Origin: Paenibacillus macerans
GTDB taxonomy: Bacteria; Bacillota; Bacilli; Paenibacillales; Paenibacillaceae
DNA length: 64,000 nucleotides
Assembly (NCBI RefSeq): GCF_023715465.1
Contig: NZ_JAMBOE010000001.1
Coordinates: 682,001-746,000, forward strand
Direction of reading: 5' to 3'
The position numbers and the translations under genes are program-made. The notes under the pieces are model-generated. The model was not told where the DNA came from, did not search any database, and saw only the letters and a list, made by a program, of their open reading frames with translations. Position 1 is the stretch's first letter; each line of letters starts with the position of its first letter. Shown one piece after another: positions 10,273 through 18,424 of the stretch.

Positions 10273-10302
10273 ACAAAAAAAGCATGCCGCTTGAGCATGC
10301 GA
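10273..10302 (-). terminator. terminator of the 10346-10783 gene
   Basis: The minus strand reads GCATGC, a 7-nt loop, GCATGC and then TTTTTTT, about 45 nt past the stop codon. Confidence 0.75.
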
Positions 10303-10345
10303 ACCTTGTTGCTTTACGTCCAGTCTCTATCCATTTAACGCCGCG

Positions 10346-10783
10346 TTATCTGCGTTTGCGGCTGTTTTTGATCAACGTCATCCGCCGGGAGTGGCGCAGC
10401 CAGGAATAATAGGATTTCAAATCGCGCAATTCAATCGTTTCCGACATCCGGCCCAGGAATGTAACGATAATCATCCGGTGCAGCGGCCGGCCGGCCAAAT
10501 CGAATTCGCCCGGAATTTCCGTAAATTCGGCGACCATAACCAAGTCGTCATCAATCAAATAGACGTCCTCTTCCTTCCGGTAGTACGGGGTGATCCGCCC
10601 CTGCTTCAAGCATTCCCAAGCCCATCCGGCAATTTGCTCGTATCCGATGTTTTCCCGGTTGACCCGATCGTGATATCTGCTTTTCGCGTGGTTTGTCACC
10701 ACGATGTCCGCTACTCTTTTATCCCCTAAAATAATATGGAAAGCTTCATAGGTTCCCCAACGCTCCGTCGCCCTATCTCTCAT
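10346..10783 (-). CDS. uncharacterised protein with HAKxRxxDR-type N-terminal motif
   Basis: I do not recognise this 145-residue product. An AGAGGTG site 5-6 nt before the ATG and a proper terminator support it as a real gene. It is basic at the C-terminus (ends SRRMTLIKNSRKRR) and has no membrane segment or signal peptide. TNHAKSRYHDRVN near residues 30-42 loosely resembles the His-Ala-Lys-x-Arg start of small DUF4258/RelE-like folds, followed by a beta-rich segment containing DVYLIDDDLVMVAEF. No antitoxin partner is adjacent, so a toxin-antitoxin reading is not supported. It could be a nucleic-acid-binding protein, judged only from charge. Confidence 0.7.
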   Translation of the reverse strand: MRDRATERWGTYEAFHIILGDKRVADIVVTNHAKSRYHDRVNRENIGYEQIAGWAWECLKQGRITPYYRKEEDVYLIDDDLVMVAEFTEIPGEFDLAGRPLHRMIIVTFLGRMSETIELRDLKSYYSWLRHSRRMTLIKNSRKRR

Positions 10784-10802
10784 GCCGCACCTCTCATTTA
10801 AT

Positions 10803-11130
10803 AGGCTTGTTCAACAAACTAACAGACAATTTCATTATTCATAAGCCTCTTTACCAGCAGGTTTCTTTAGAATTAACCGGACTTATGCAACCATATAGGT
10901 CTTTGTAACTAAGCACTTTTACCTATTATATTACATGATTCCCTACCCTACTACAAGGCAAGCGCTCGCAAATCGCAAAAATTAGTATGAGCCAAGAACT
11001 TTAGACCTATTTTTGGCATCGATAACATGGCGTATCCATAATTATAGCCGCCTTTGCATTAGACGTCCGCCTTCAACAAAGCGCAGAACCGCAGTGCGTA
11101 GCCAGGCACATTTGAGTCGCGTTCACGCGC
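10803..11130. other. intergenic region without recognisable gene
   Basis: AT-rich DNA upstream of the 10346-10783 gene shows no open frame with a ribosome binding site, no tRNA and no clear riboswitch. It leads into two dispersed repeats at 11131-11217 and 11271-11525. Confidence 0.5.
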
Positions 11131-11217
11131 TCATGGGAAATATCCTATCAAGCAGCTGTATTTACTAAACTATTATATTTCCATTCTATTGGATATATGC
11201 AATCGCGATGCTAAGAA
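11131..11217. repeat. dispersed repeat A, copy 1 (degenerate)
   Basis: This ~87-bp unit is similar to 40740-40826: both have a GGAAA-TATCC element, AAGC-x-TGTATTTAC in the middle, TTCTATTGGATATAT near the end and CGATGC(T/C)AAG after it. The inverted-repeat ends are less perfect here than in the other copy. Confidence 0.6.
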
Positions 11218-11270
11218 AAACGCCTAACGGCATTCTTTAGTGCTCTGACTTCTACTTTGGAGCGATTGGA

Positions 11271-11525
11271 AGCTCTTCCTAAACTTTGGACGCTGCTCTA
11301 ACGGACACCGGCGACCTTATCCGCCCATTTCCCGGGTATTTCCCAGCCTAACGGACACAGGCGGCCCTATTTCGCTCTAAACCAGTTCATCCAGGCCGAT
11401 TTGAGGTAAATAAGGTCTTCTGTGTCCACATTTTGTAATCCTCCGTTTTTCCGCAAATAACGGCTCTGGTGTCCCTTAGCATTTAGAGCCCTCATCTTAC
11501 CTCTCTACCTGCGCATCGTCCTCTG
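11271..11525. repeat. dispersed repeat B, copy 1
   Basis: This ~255-bp unit is highly similar to 27942-28195. Nested inverted repeats are visible: CTAACGGACACC near 11298 with GGTGTCCCTTAG near 11468, and inside these GGACACAGGCGGCCCTATTT with AAATAAGGTCTTCTGTGTCC. It has an 11-nt insertion relative to the second copy. No coding capacity is seen. Confidence 0.85.
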
Positions 11526-11557
11526 CCGCGGCGGAATTTCACATATAATTCCGGCGT

Positions 11558-11598
11558 AAAAAAAGCGCCCGGCCGCTACTTCCATAGCTGCCAGACGC
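11558..11598 (-). terminator. ylbG terminator
   Basis: The minus strand has GCGTCTGGC paired with GCCGGGCGC (G-T pairs allowed), followed by TTTTTTT, just after the ylbG stop codon. Confidence 0.75.
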
Positions 11599-11616
11599 TT
11601 TCGGACGCTTGTTATT

Positions 11617-11880
11617 TTACAGTCCGTAATACCGGGTTTTGTCCGGAACATCCTTGCTGTATTCCGTCTTGATTTCCCCGCGGTAAGATCGTTCGATTTT
11701 GCGGACATAGGAGAGCTTGCGGATGTTGCGCATAATGTCTTCGGCGCGCACCGCGTCCACATACATGACCACATAATGCATGCGTCGGGACAAGTAGTGC
11801 ACGCTTCCGTACTTCTCCAAATTTCTTGCCGCCTTTAAATCGCTGACCCAAATAATATAGCCTGTACGCTCCGGAAACAT
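11617..11880 (-). CDS. ylbG: YlbG-family protein (DUF2129)
   Basis: The 87-residue protein matches YlbG of Bacillales: MFPERTGYIIWVSDLKAARN, then a compact alpha/beta domain ending KTRYYGL. Its function is unknown; the B. subtilis gene lies beside ylbF. The start at 11880 has GGAGGGGGG 5-6 nt upstream. A longer in-frame reading up to 12021 is alanine-rich, runs through the end of ylbF and is rejected. The gap to ylbF is 49 nt, so the two are probably one transcript ending at the terminator downstream. Confidence 0.9.
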   Translation of the reverse strand: MFPERTGYIIWVSDLKAARNLEKYGSVHYLSRRMHYVVMYVDAVRAEDIMRNIRKLSYVRKIERSYRGEIKTEYSKDVPDKTRYYGL

Positions 11881-11929
11881 GATTTCCCCCCTCCCGGGTA
11901 CGTTATAAGTTTCGGCGGCATTTGCCGCG

Positions 11930-12370
11930 TCAACCGCAGCTGCACTTGCCGCCGCTTCCGCATCCGCCGCCTTTCGGGTTCGGATCGTTGCTCGGCACCT
12001 TGATGCTGTCCGAAACGGCATAAGCGATCATTTCCGACATCTCGTGCAGGATGTCGTCGAGCTCGCTTTCGGCCGCTTTGAATTTGCGGACGGCTTCAAA
12101 CTGCTCCAGCTCCTTCTCAACCGCAGCCACTTTGTCTTTGGCTTCATGGTAGTTGGGATGGAAATGACCGAAGCGTTCCGTTTCCCGAAAGAGCTCTTTC
12201 TGCGATTCCAACTTCTTGACCAATGCCTGAATCCCGGCATCTTCCTCTACGCGGCGTTTCCAGAATAAATAATCGGACACGGCGTGCGAGTTATTTATCA
12301 TATCGCCCAATTCATAGGCGTAGGTCAGCACGGCGGCCATATCGACCGTGTTCTTCTCGATTACGCTCAT
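11930..12370 (-). CDS. ylbF: YlbF/RicF, Y-complex subunit
   Basis: The 146-residue helical protein is of the YlbF family. In B. subtilis YlbF (RicF), YmcA (RicA) and YaaT (RicT) form a complex that binds FAD and [4Fe-4S] clusters and steers RNase Y mRNA processing, competence, biofilm and sporulation. The family core (ERFGHFHPNYHEAKDKV near residues 65-81) is present, and the C-terminus ends GGGCGSGGKCSCG, the cysteine-rich tail linked to cluster binding. The first in-frame ATG after a stop is at 12370; its nearest Shine-Dalgarno (AAGGAG) is about 20 nt away, unusually far. ricA and ricT are not in the window. Confidence 0.92.
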   Translation of the reverse strand: MSVIEKNTVDMAAVLTYAYELGDMINNSHAVSDYLFWKRRVEEDAGIQALVKKLESQKELFRETERFGHFHPNYHEAKDKVAAVEKELEQFEAVRKFKAAESELDDILHEMSEMIAYAVSDSIKVPSNDPNPKGGGCGSGGKCSCG

Positions 12371-12477
12371 GAATTTTCAACTCGATTCTGCTCCTTATTA
12401 TCCACCGGAGGTAGACGACATAATCATATCACAATCCGGCTATAAGAAGAAGAGGTTCATCCTTCCTTATCCTCTGC

Positions 12478-14397
12478 CTACCGGGCAATTTCGGGTACGA
12501 TCAGCCGCATGGCCCGCCAGTCCCCGGGAGACAGCCACATCTCCCGCCCCTCGTCCTGCCCTCTTCCCGAAGGGGAAGGAAGCGTGCGAACCTTGACGCT
12601 CCACTCCTCATCGCCGCGAAGCTCCAGGGGCAAGCAAAGAAGTGTTTCCCCGCCGATTTGCAAGGCGACCCTCGTTTGCCACGCCTCGGCCTGGACGAAG
12701 ATTTGCCGCGCCGTTGAATGGTGGTAGGGCCTCAATTCCTTCCACCACATAGGCGGCAGCTCCCGGAGCCCGGGAAAAAGCTGCTCGCCCTCAGGAAGCT
12801 CATCATCAGGCTCGTAAAAATGCAGGTCCGTTCCCTGGTAGATCCAGCCTTGTCCGCCCGTTCCCTCCAGCCAGCCCAAGCCGGAAGCGTCCGCAGATGT
12901 GGGACCTTGCCCCGTCAGCCGCGGATAATCGAGCTTCGTTTCACCAGAGCTGCGGACCGGCGGCGCGAGCCGTTCGCCCTCAAGCGCTTTTCTCACCTCA
13001 GCTTCCCGCCCTGCGGGGACGATAAAATCCAGCGGCCCGATCCGTTCCACGGCACCGTGCAGCATGGAAAGCGAAGCGATCCTGTCGGCCGCTTCGGCGT
13101 CGGCGCAGCGCAGCAGCAGCACTTCGGCAAGCGACGTCCGGCCGATCTCCCTGCCCCACTGTTCGAGCGCGTTCAGCACCGTCTCCGGGACGAAGGCGGC
13201 ATGCCCGGCCAAGAAGGCGGACACTTCCCCCGGCGTGCGGCCATACCGGGAGGCTCCGGCAACGCTCGCCCGGGTCAACCGGTACACGCTCATCACATCC
13301 GTCGCGACGAGCTCGCAGCAAGCTTCAAGCTCGAAACGCACCGAAAAAGGAACGTCCGGCGGCACGAGAATTTCAAAATCCGGCTGGACGATGACTTTTC
13401 CCGCAGCTTCGCCCGATCCGCCTTCGTGAAAAGAAGCAAGCTCATCCCGCCCGATCCGCCAGCGAAACATTAGCCCATCCTCCGGATTTTCCCCGAGATC
13501 CATCCAGCCAAATCCGGCGCAAGCCGCAAGCCAGCTGCCGATCCAGTCCTGGCGTTCCTTGGAGAACGTTGCGGCCAACATCCCCTGATCCAGCAGCGTG
13601 CCCAGCAGCTCCTCAAACGAATACCACTCGCCCGCCTGCAGATCAGGCGCGGCCAGGCGCAAAACAACATGCGCCAGCCCCGGCTCCGCCGGCACGTAGC
13701 GCTGCAAGGCGTGGCGGAGCAGCACCCGATTCATCGCCGGAACATCCAAAGCGAGCCAGGCCGCCAGCGCCCCGTCGTTCAAGCGCCACACCGCCCGTTC
13801 TTTGGCGATCAGCCCCAGCGCCTGCAGCAGGTCGAGCACGACGGCCAGCTGCGGAGAATATACCTCGGCATGCGGATACTTTAGTCCCAGGCCGGCCACA
13901 TCCCGTTCGTCCAGCTGCAACCGGCCCGTCAGCTTGCCGAGCTCCTTCTGGTGGATCGTTCCTTTGGCCGTCAATTTCAAGCCGTTTGCGGCGATATAGC
14001 TAAGCGCCCGGAACAAATCGAAAGCCAGGCCGGCCTTGGCTTCCCGCCGCAGGCTGGCCGGTCCTCCAGCCAGCGGTTCCATGCCGGAATACCGCCATAC
14101 GTGCTGCAGCTGCAAAAGCCTGTCCAGCGGCAAATAATACAGCTTTTCGCCCCAGGCTTTGCGAACGGCCCTGATGTCTCCCCGGCGCAGCAACGCCGGC
14201 ATCGCCGCGCGCAGCTCCGCGCCCGATACGTCGCCTGCGGCCGCCGAGTTGACCTGCTCCAGCTTAAACGGCTGCCCGGCAAAGCGGCGAAACAACCGGC
14301 GGAGCGCCCGCTCCGCGGACGAAGGCAGCGGCTGTGGGGGCGGCTGCTTGGCATCGCCGTTCCAGTCCATAAATGGATCCGCTTGCGGGTCCGTCAT
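12478..14397 (-). CDS. helicase-associated domain protein, XPB partner
   Basis: The 639-residue protein belongs to the family annotated as helicase-associated/XPB-Ssl2 N-terminal-domain proteins that accompany bacterial XPB. An N-terminal winged-helix-like region (LRRLFRRFAGQPFKLEQV) is followed by several more predicted helical/winged segments. A middle section, VIVQPDFEILVPPDVP near residue 338, is the family's best-known signature. A second stretch, GPLDFIVPAGREAEVRKAL, lies near 457. The gene starts inside the end of the XPB gene with a 4-bp ATGA overlap, which implies translational coupling and equal amounts. It probably binds the helicase or its DNA; no nuclease motif is seen. The biological role is not known. 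Confidence 0.8.
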   Translation of the reverse strand: MTDPQADPFMDWNGDAKQPPPQPLPSSAERALRRLFRRFAGQPFKLEQVNSAAAGDVSGAELRAAMPALLRRGDIRAVRKAWGEKLYYLPLDRLLQLQHVWRYSGMEPLAGGPASLRREAKAGLAFDLFRALSYIAANGLKLTAKGTIHQKELGKLTGRLQLDERDVAGLGLKYPHAEVYSPQLAVVLDLLQALGLIAKERAVWRLNDGALAAWLALDVPAMNRVLLRHALQRYVPAEPGLAHVVLRLAAPDLQAGEWYSFEELLGTLLDQGMLAATFSKERQDWIGSWLAACAGFGWMDLGENPEDGLMFRWRIGRDELASFHEGGSGEAAGKVIVQPDFEILVPPDVPFSVRFELEACCELVATDVMSVYRLTRASVAGASRYGRTPGEVSAFLAGHAAFVPETVLNALEQWGREIGRTSLAEVLLLRCADAEAADRIASLSMLHGAVERIGPLDFIVPAGREAEVRKALEGERLAPPVRSSGETKLDYPRLTGQGPTSADASGLGWLEGTGGQGWIYQGTDLHFYEPDDELPEGEQLFPGLRELPPMWWKELRPYHHSTARQIFVQAEAWQTRVALQIGGETLLCLPLELRGDEEWSVKVRTLPSPSGRGQDEGREMWLSPGDWRAMRLIVPEIAR

Positions 14398-16085
14398 GCC
14401 TCAAACACCTCCCGCTCCCGCCGCACAGCGTATTCATAGCCCTGCTCCAGCAGAAACAACTGGCGCCGCAGAGCGAAATCCTGCTCCCGCGTATTCTCCG
14501 ACACAAGCGTGTAAAAATAGGCACGGCTGCCATCGCTTTTCGGCCGCAAAATCCGCCCAAGCCGCTGCGCCTCCTCCTGGCGCGAACCGAAGCTTCCGGA
14601 AATTTGAATGGCCACGGAAGCATCCGGCAAATCAACGGCGAAATTGGCCACCTTGGAGACGGCCAAAACGGCAAGCTCCCCTTGACGAAACGCCTGAAAC
14701 AGCTTGCCTCGTTCCGTTTGCGGCATGCTGCCGGTGATCAGCGGAACGCCGAGATCGGCGGCTATGCGTTTCAATTGATCCAGGTATTGTCCGATGATCA
14801 AAATTTGCCGCTTCCGATGGCGCTCGAGCAGTTGCCTGACTACGGCCAATTTCTCCGGGTTTTCCGCGGCAATGCGGAATTTTTCCTTCCCTTCGGCCAG
14901 GTTGTATTTTTCTTGCTCATCGCCGCGCATCGGCACGCGAATCTCCTGGCAATCGACGCGGGCGATAAACCCGATCTCCTCCAGATCTCTCCACGGCACG
15001 TCGTACTGCTTGGGCCCGATCAATGAAAACACGTCGCGTTCGCAGCCGTCCTCGCGGACCAGTGTAGCGGTAAGTCCAAGCCTGCGGGTCGCCTGGATCT
15101 CGGCGGTCGCCCGAAAAATCGGCGCCGGAAGAAGATGAACTTCATCGTAAATGATCAAACCCCAATCCCGTTCGTTGAAAAGCGACATATGCTTGAAGCC
15201 CTCCTCCTTCCGGTTCCGATGAGTCAGTATTTGGTAGGTCGAGACGGTGACGGGCTTCACCTGCTTTTTCTCTCCCGAATATTCCCCGACCACTTCGGGA
15301 GATAAGGTCGTTTTGCTTAAAATTTCGGAAATCCACTGGCGCACCGATGTGACGTTGGAGGTCAAAATCAGCGTTTCGCACTGAAACCGCGCCATCGCCG
15401 CCAGGCCAACCACGGTTTTTCCCGCTCCGCAGGGCAGGACAATAACGCCGCTTCCCCCGTCTTTCTTTTGTCCTGCAAAAGTCTCAACCGCCCCCAACTG
15501 ATAAGGTCTCAGCTGAAATGGCCTGCCGTCCGGCAGGGATGAACTCAGCGTAAAGCTCATCGCCCTCCCGCTGTGGTATCCGGCTTCGTCCAATACGGGG
15601 TAACCGAGCCGGGCCAGTTCCCGCTTAAGCAGCCCACGGTACTTCGCCGGCAGCTTTACGTTTCGAACGCCGGCCGCCGCCGGCTTTTCTCCCGGGAGCG
15701 CAACCTGGCCGATGAGCTCATCCAGCAAGCCGTCTTCCCGGCTCAGGTTTTCCAGTTCGATCAGCTCGGGATTCTCCTTTACGGGATGCAGCTTTAAAGC
15801 GCCGTATCTGGACATCCATTTGCGGATGTCGAGAGCGACGCCTTCGGGCAAATCCCAGCGCGCCACTGAGCGCAGCCGCCCGATGATCTCCTCCGCGTCC
15901 AGCCCGGTGGCCGCCGCATTCCATAAAGTGAGCGGAGTGATCCGGTATGTATGGTAAATAGCAGGGCTTTTCACCAGTTCGGCAAACTCGGACAAAATCT
16001 CCCGCGCGGCTGCAAAACCGGGGTGATCCTTCTCCAGCAGCACGGTAAAATCACGCTGAACGATGCAGGCTCCCGCTTTATTCAC
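14394..16085 (-). CDS. DNA repair helicase XPB
   Basis: The 563-residue superfamily 2 helicase of the bacterial XPB type. It has an N-terminal domain of ~190 residues, then Q-like FQLRPYQLGAVETF, Walker A LPCGAGKTVVG near 217-227, motif Ia LILTSNVTSVRQW, a DEVH box (IYDEVHLL) near 313, motif III GLTATLVREDG, and in the second RecA lobe ITGSMPQ and QRLGRILRP. In archaea and eukaryotes XPB opens DNA for transcription or repair; bacterial copies are ATP-dependent 3'-5' helicases with poorly known roles. It is first in a two-gene operon with its partner (ATGA overlap). The 118-nt gap to the CBS gene upstream holds a terminator, so the operon has its own promoter. Confidence 0.9.
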   Translation of the reverse strand: MNKAGACIVQRDFTVLLEKDHPGFAAAREILSEFAELVKSPAIYHTYRITPLTLWNAAATGLDAEEIIGRLRSVARWDLPEGVALDIRKWMSRYGALKLHPVKENPELIELENLSREDGLLDELIGQVALPGEKPAAAGVRNVKLPAKYRGLLKRELARLGYPVLDEAGYHSGRAMSFTLSSSLPDGRPFQLRPYQLGAVETFAGQKKDGGSGVIVLPCGAGKTVVGLAAMARFQCETLILTSNVTSVRQWISEILSKTTLSPEVVGEYSGEKKQVKPVTVSTYQILTHRNRKEEGFKHMSLFNERDWGLIIYDEVHLLPAPIFRATAEIQATRRLGLTATLVREDGCERDVFSLIGPKQYDVPWRDLEEIGFIARVDCQEIRVPMRGDEQEKYNLAEGKEKFRIAAENPEKLAVVRQLLERHRKRQILIIGQYLDQLKRIAADLGVPLITGSMPQTERGKLFQAFRQGELAVLAVSKVANFAVDLPDASVAIQISGSFGSRQEEAQRLGRILRPKSDGSRAYFYTLVSENTREQDFALRRQLFLLEQGYEYAVRREREVFEA

Positions 16086-16125
16086 AAGGTTTTCCTCCCT
16101 TCGTGCCGTAACCGCTTAGGTATGG

Positions 16126-16167
16126 CAAAAAAAGAGAAGTCCGCTTCTTAAGGCCCGCGAACTTCTC
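16126..16167 (-). terminator. terminator of the CBS-domain gene
   Basis: GAGAAGTTCGC and GCGGACTTCTC form the stem on the minus strand, followed by TTTTTTT. Confidence 0.8.
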
Positions 16168-16203
16168 CCGGATGTGTCCGGCCGCCGCTTCAGGTCCGGC
16201 CGA

Positions 16204-16623
16204 TTAATGCACCCGCTCCGATATTTCCGACAGCGCATCTCCGGCATTGTCCGCGAAAATATTGCGCACGGCCAAATCGCCGATCGAGACGATCCCGATG
16301 AGCCGGTCGCCCTCGGTGACCGGCAAACGCCGGATCTGCTGCTCGGCCATCAGCTCCGCAGCTTCGTCCACGGACATTTCGCGCGATGCCGTTTTGATCC
16401 CGCGGGTCATGATCTCATCGACCGCCGTGGAGTTCGGGCGCTTCTCCGCCATACAGCGAATGACCAAATCCCGGTCGGTGATGACGCCAAGCAGCTTGTC
16501 GCCTTCGACGACGGGAATAAAACCGGTATCGTTCTCTTTCATTTTAACGGCAACCTCATAGATGTTATCCCGGACGGTTACGGTAACGACTTCGTCCGTC
16601 ATAATATCAGCTACTTTTTTCAC
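16204..16623 (-). CDS. CBS domain-pair protein
   Basis: The 139-residue protein consists of two tandem CBS domains (ADIMTDEVVTV and DEIMTRGIKTA starts, each ending in a GVITDRDL / GIVSIGDLA motif). Such stand-alone CBS pairs bind adenine nucleotides and act as energy sensors; no output domain is attached. The start is a GTG at 16623 with AGGAGG 9 nt upstream; an upstream in-frame ATG at 16677 overlaps the neighbouring gene and has no such site. It lacks the C-terminal ACT region of AcuB, so it is not the missing acuB of the acetoin/acetate locus. It follows the M20 gene by 46 nt and may be cotranscribed with it. Confidence 0.88.
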   Translation of the reverse strand: MKKVADIMTDEVVTVTVRDNIYEVAVKMKENDTGFIPVVEGDKLLGVITDRDLVIRCMAEKRPNSTAVDEIMTRGIKTASREMSVDEAAELMAEQQIRRLPVTEGDRLIGIVSIGDLAVRNIFADNAGDALSEISERVH

Positions 16624-16669
16624 TACAAAATCCCTCCTTCGGATATAGGGTTCCAAAGCGGGAAAATAA

Positions 16670-17839
16670 TTATGCATGCTCCTGCTGATACGATTCCGCC
16701 ATGGCGATCAGCAGACCGGCAGCATGGAGCATCGCGTCCTCGTCGATATCGAACTTCGGGTGATGATGCGGGTAAACGGCTTCCTTATCAGGATTCCCCG
16801 CCCCGACGAACATAAAGCAGCCCGGAACCTTTTGCAGATAATAGGCGAAATCTTCGGCGGGCATAATTGGAGGCGACGTCTCCACCCGAAGTCCAAACAC
16901 CCCCGGAGCCTCGGCAAAAAAACGGCCTGTTTCCTTCTCGTCGTTGACGAGACTGGGATAACCCATCATATAGCTGACCTCGGCCTTCGCCCCGTAGGCT
17001 TGAGCCGTCCCTTCGGCCAGAGCGTGAATCCGCTCGCGGATCAGCACCCTCGACTCCTCACTGAAGCAACGGACCGTCCCCGCCAGCTTGCAGCGGTCGG
17101 CAATGACGTTTTGCGCCGTCCCGCCCTGGATCGATCCGATCGTCACGACGGCCGGGTCGAGCGGGTTCACGGAGCGGCTGACCACGCTTTGCAGCTGCAG
17201 CACCAGCGCGGAAGCGGCAACGACGCTGTCGACCGTTTTATGCGGCATTCCGCCATGTCCGCCCCGCCCCTGCATCTCGATGAGAAACTCATCGGTTGAA
17301 GCCATCAGCGGCCCCGGCGCGCTTGCCGCCGTCCCCACGGGGATCGGCGTCCACAAGTGCACGCCGTAAATGACGTCCACGCCGTCCAGCGCCCCGTCCT
17401 CGATCATCGCTCTGGCTCCTCCGGGGCAAGTCTCCTCGGCCGGTTGAAACAGCAAGCGGATTTCGCCGCGCAGCTTAGGCCGGTTCCGGCTGAAATGTTC
17501 CGCGACCGCAAGCAGCGCCGCCGTATGCCCGTCGTGGCCGCAGGCGTGCATGACGCCGGGAACCTCGGAGGCGTATTCGCAGCTTTTTTCGTCCTGAATC
17601 GGCAGGGCGTCCATATCGGCCCGCAGCGCAACGGTTTTCCCCGGCAGCCCGCCGCGGATTTTGCCGACCACACCAAAACCGCCTACATTCACGGTGGTTT
17701 CGACGCCAAGTTCCCTCAGCTTCTCTGCCACGAATCCCGAGGTTTCCTTCTCCTGATATGACAGCTCGGGATGGCGGTGCAAATGTCTGCGCCGCGCCAC
17801 CATGGCCGGAAACAACGCGCGTACAACGTCCTGTTCCAT
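16670..17839 (-). CDS. M20-family amidohydrolase / metallopeptidase
   Basis: The 389-residue protein resembles N-acyl-amino-acid and hippurate hydrolases of the M20D group. Metal and catalytic residues are visible: VALRADMDALPI near residue 75, MHACGHDGHTA near 103, QPAEETCPGGA near 140 (catalytic/metal Glu pair), HLW near 168 and PPIMPAEDFAYY near 350. The dimerisation domain with GGHGGMPH is intact. The ATG at 17839 is preferred because AGAGGAG lies 9 nt upstream; an in-frame ATG at 17863 is possible with a weaker site. It probably cleaves N-acetyl or other N-acyl amino acids in the cytosol; the substrate is undetermined. Confidence 0.88.
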   Translation of the reverse strand: MEQDVVRALFPAMVARRRHLHRHPELSYQEKETSGFVAEKLRELGVETTVNVGGFGVVGKIRGGLPGKTVALRADMDALPIQDEKSCEYASEVPGVMHACGHDGHTAALLAVAEHFSRNRPKLRGEIRLLFQPAEETCPGGARAMIEDGALDGVDVIYGVHLWTPIPVGTAASAPGPLMASTDEFLIEMQGRGGHGGMPHKTVDSVVAASALVLQLQSVVSRSVNPLDPAVVTIGSIQGGTAQNVIADRCKLAGTVRCFSEESRVLIRERIHALAEGTAQAYGAKAEVSYMMGYPSLVNDEKETGRFFAEAPGVFGLRVETSPPIMPAEDFAYYLQKVPGCFMFVGAGNPDKEAVYPHHHPKFDIDEDAMLHAAGLLIAMAESYQQEHA

Positions 17840-18070
17840 GGTCTTCCACTCCTCTTCATCCAAGTACCGTTTCCTTTAGCTTGCAATGCCGGCCTGAATG
17901 GAATCTAGCTCTATTGTAGCAGAAAAAGGAAGACGGAATCACTCCAGAATGACGAAACCGTCCTTAAGGCAGCGTTTTCCGGCGCTTGCACAAGCGGTGG
18001 AAACATAATATCATGAGGTAGAGAATCAATCGAAGGGTTGAAAAGTCATAATTAAGGGGGCATTTCTTGT

Positions 18071-18412
18071 ATGATCGTGGAAAATAGCGGTTTGAACGGA
18101 TTAAAAAGCGACCTGGCTTATTTGGACGAATCCGCTGAAAAGGCCGGATTTGTGCGGTGGCAATGGGAATATTACCGGGCTACATACGACTATAAAATCG
18201 AACACAACAACGACGAATATTACCTGCGCATCAACACGCGCGCGGTAGAGGGCAAATTGGAGCGTCCGGATACGGTCCTGGCTATTGAAGCGGTCTACAT
18301 GGGGCGGGCCACTTTCCCGCACGGGCTGGAATACGAATCGGAAATTCCCGCGACGGTGATGAAAACCGCTAGCTATAAATTGACCGAATTAAAGGAACTT
18401 CTTGAGGCTTAA
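18071..18412 (+). CDS. YugN-like family protein
   Basis: This small 113-residue alpha/beta protein resembles the YugN-like family, with GFVRWQWEYYRATYDYKIE near residues 26-44 and FPHGLEYESEIPA near 86-98. The function is unknown. TAAGGGGG lies about 12 nt before the ATG. Its stop codon is only 12 nt before the ftsW start, so the two genes are likely cotranscribed; the pairing suggests an envelope or division link, which is inference. No signal peptide or membrane segment is present. Confidence 0.8.
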   Translation: MIVENSGLNGLKSDLAYLDESAEKAGFVRWQWEYYRATYDYKIEHNNDEYYLRINTRAVEGKLERPDTVLAIEAVYMGRATFPHGLEYESEIPATVMKTASYKLTELKELLEA

Positions 18413-18424
18413 GGCGGCATGCCT

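Noticed and set aside
10346..10783. Toxin-antitoxin module
   Set aside because: No small partner gene adjacent in either direction; the motif similarity is weak.
11617..12021. Longer ylbG start at 12021
   Set aside because: The extra 47 residues are alanine-rich and overlap ylbF; the start at 11880 has an excellent ribosome binding site and matches the YlbG family start.
16204..16623. acuB candidate (CBS protein)
   Set aside because: Two CBS domains only; no ACT region and not in the acu locus.
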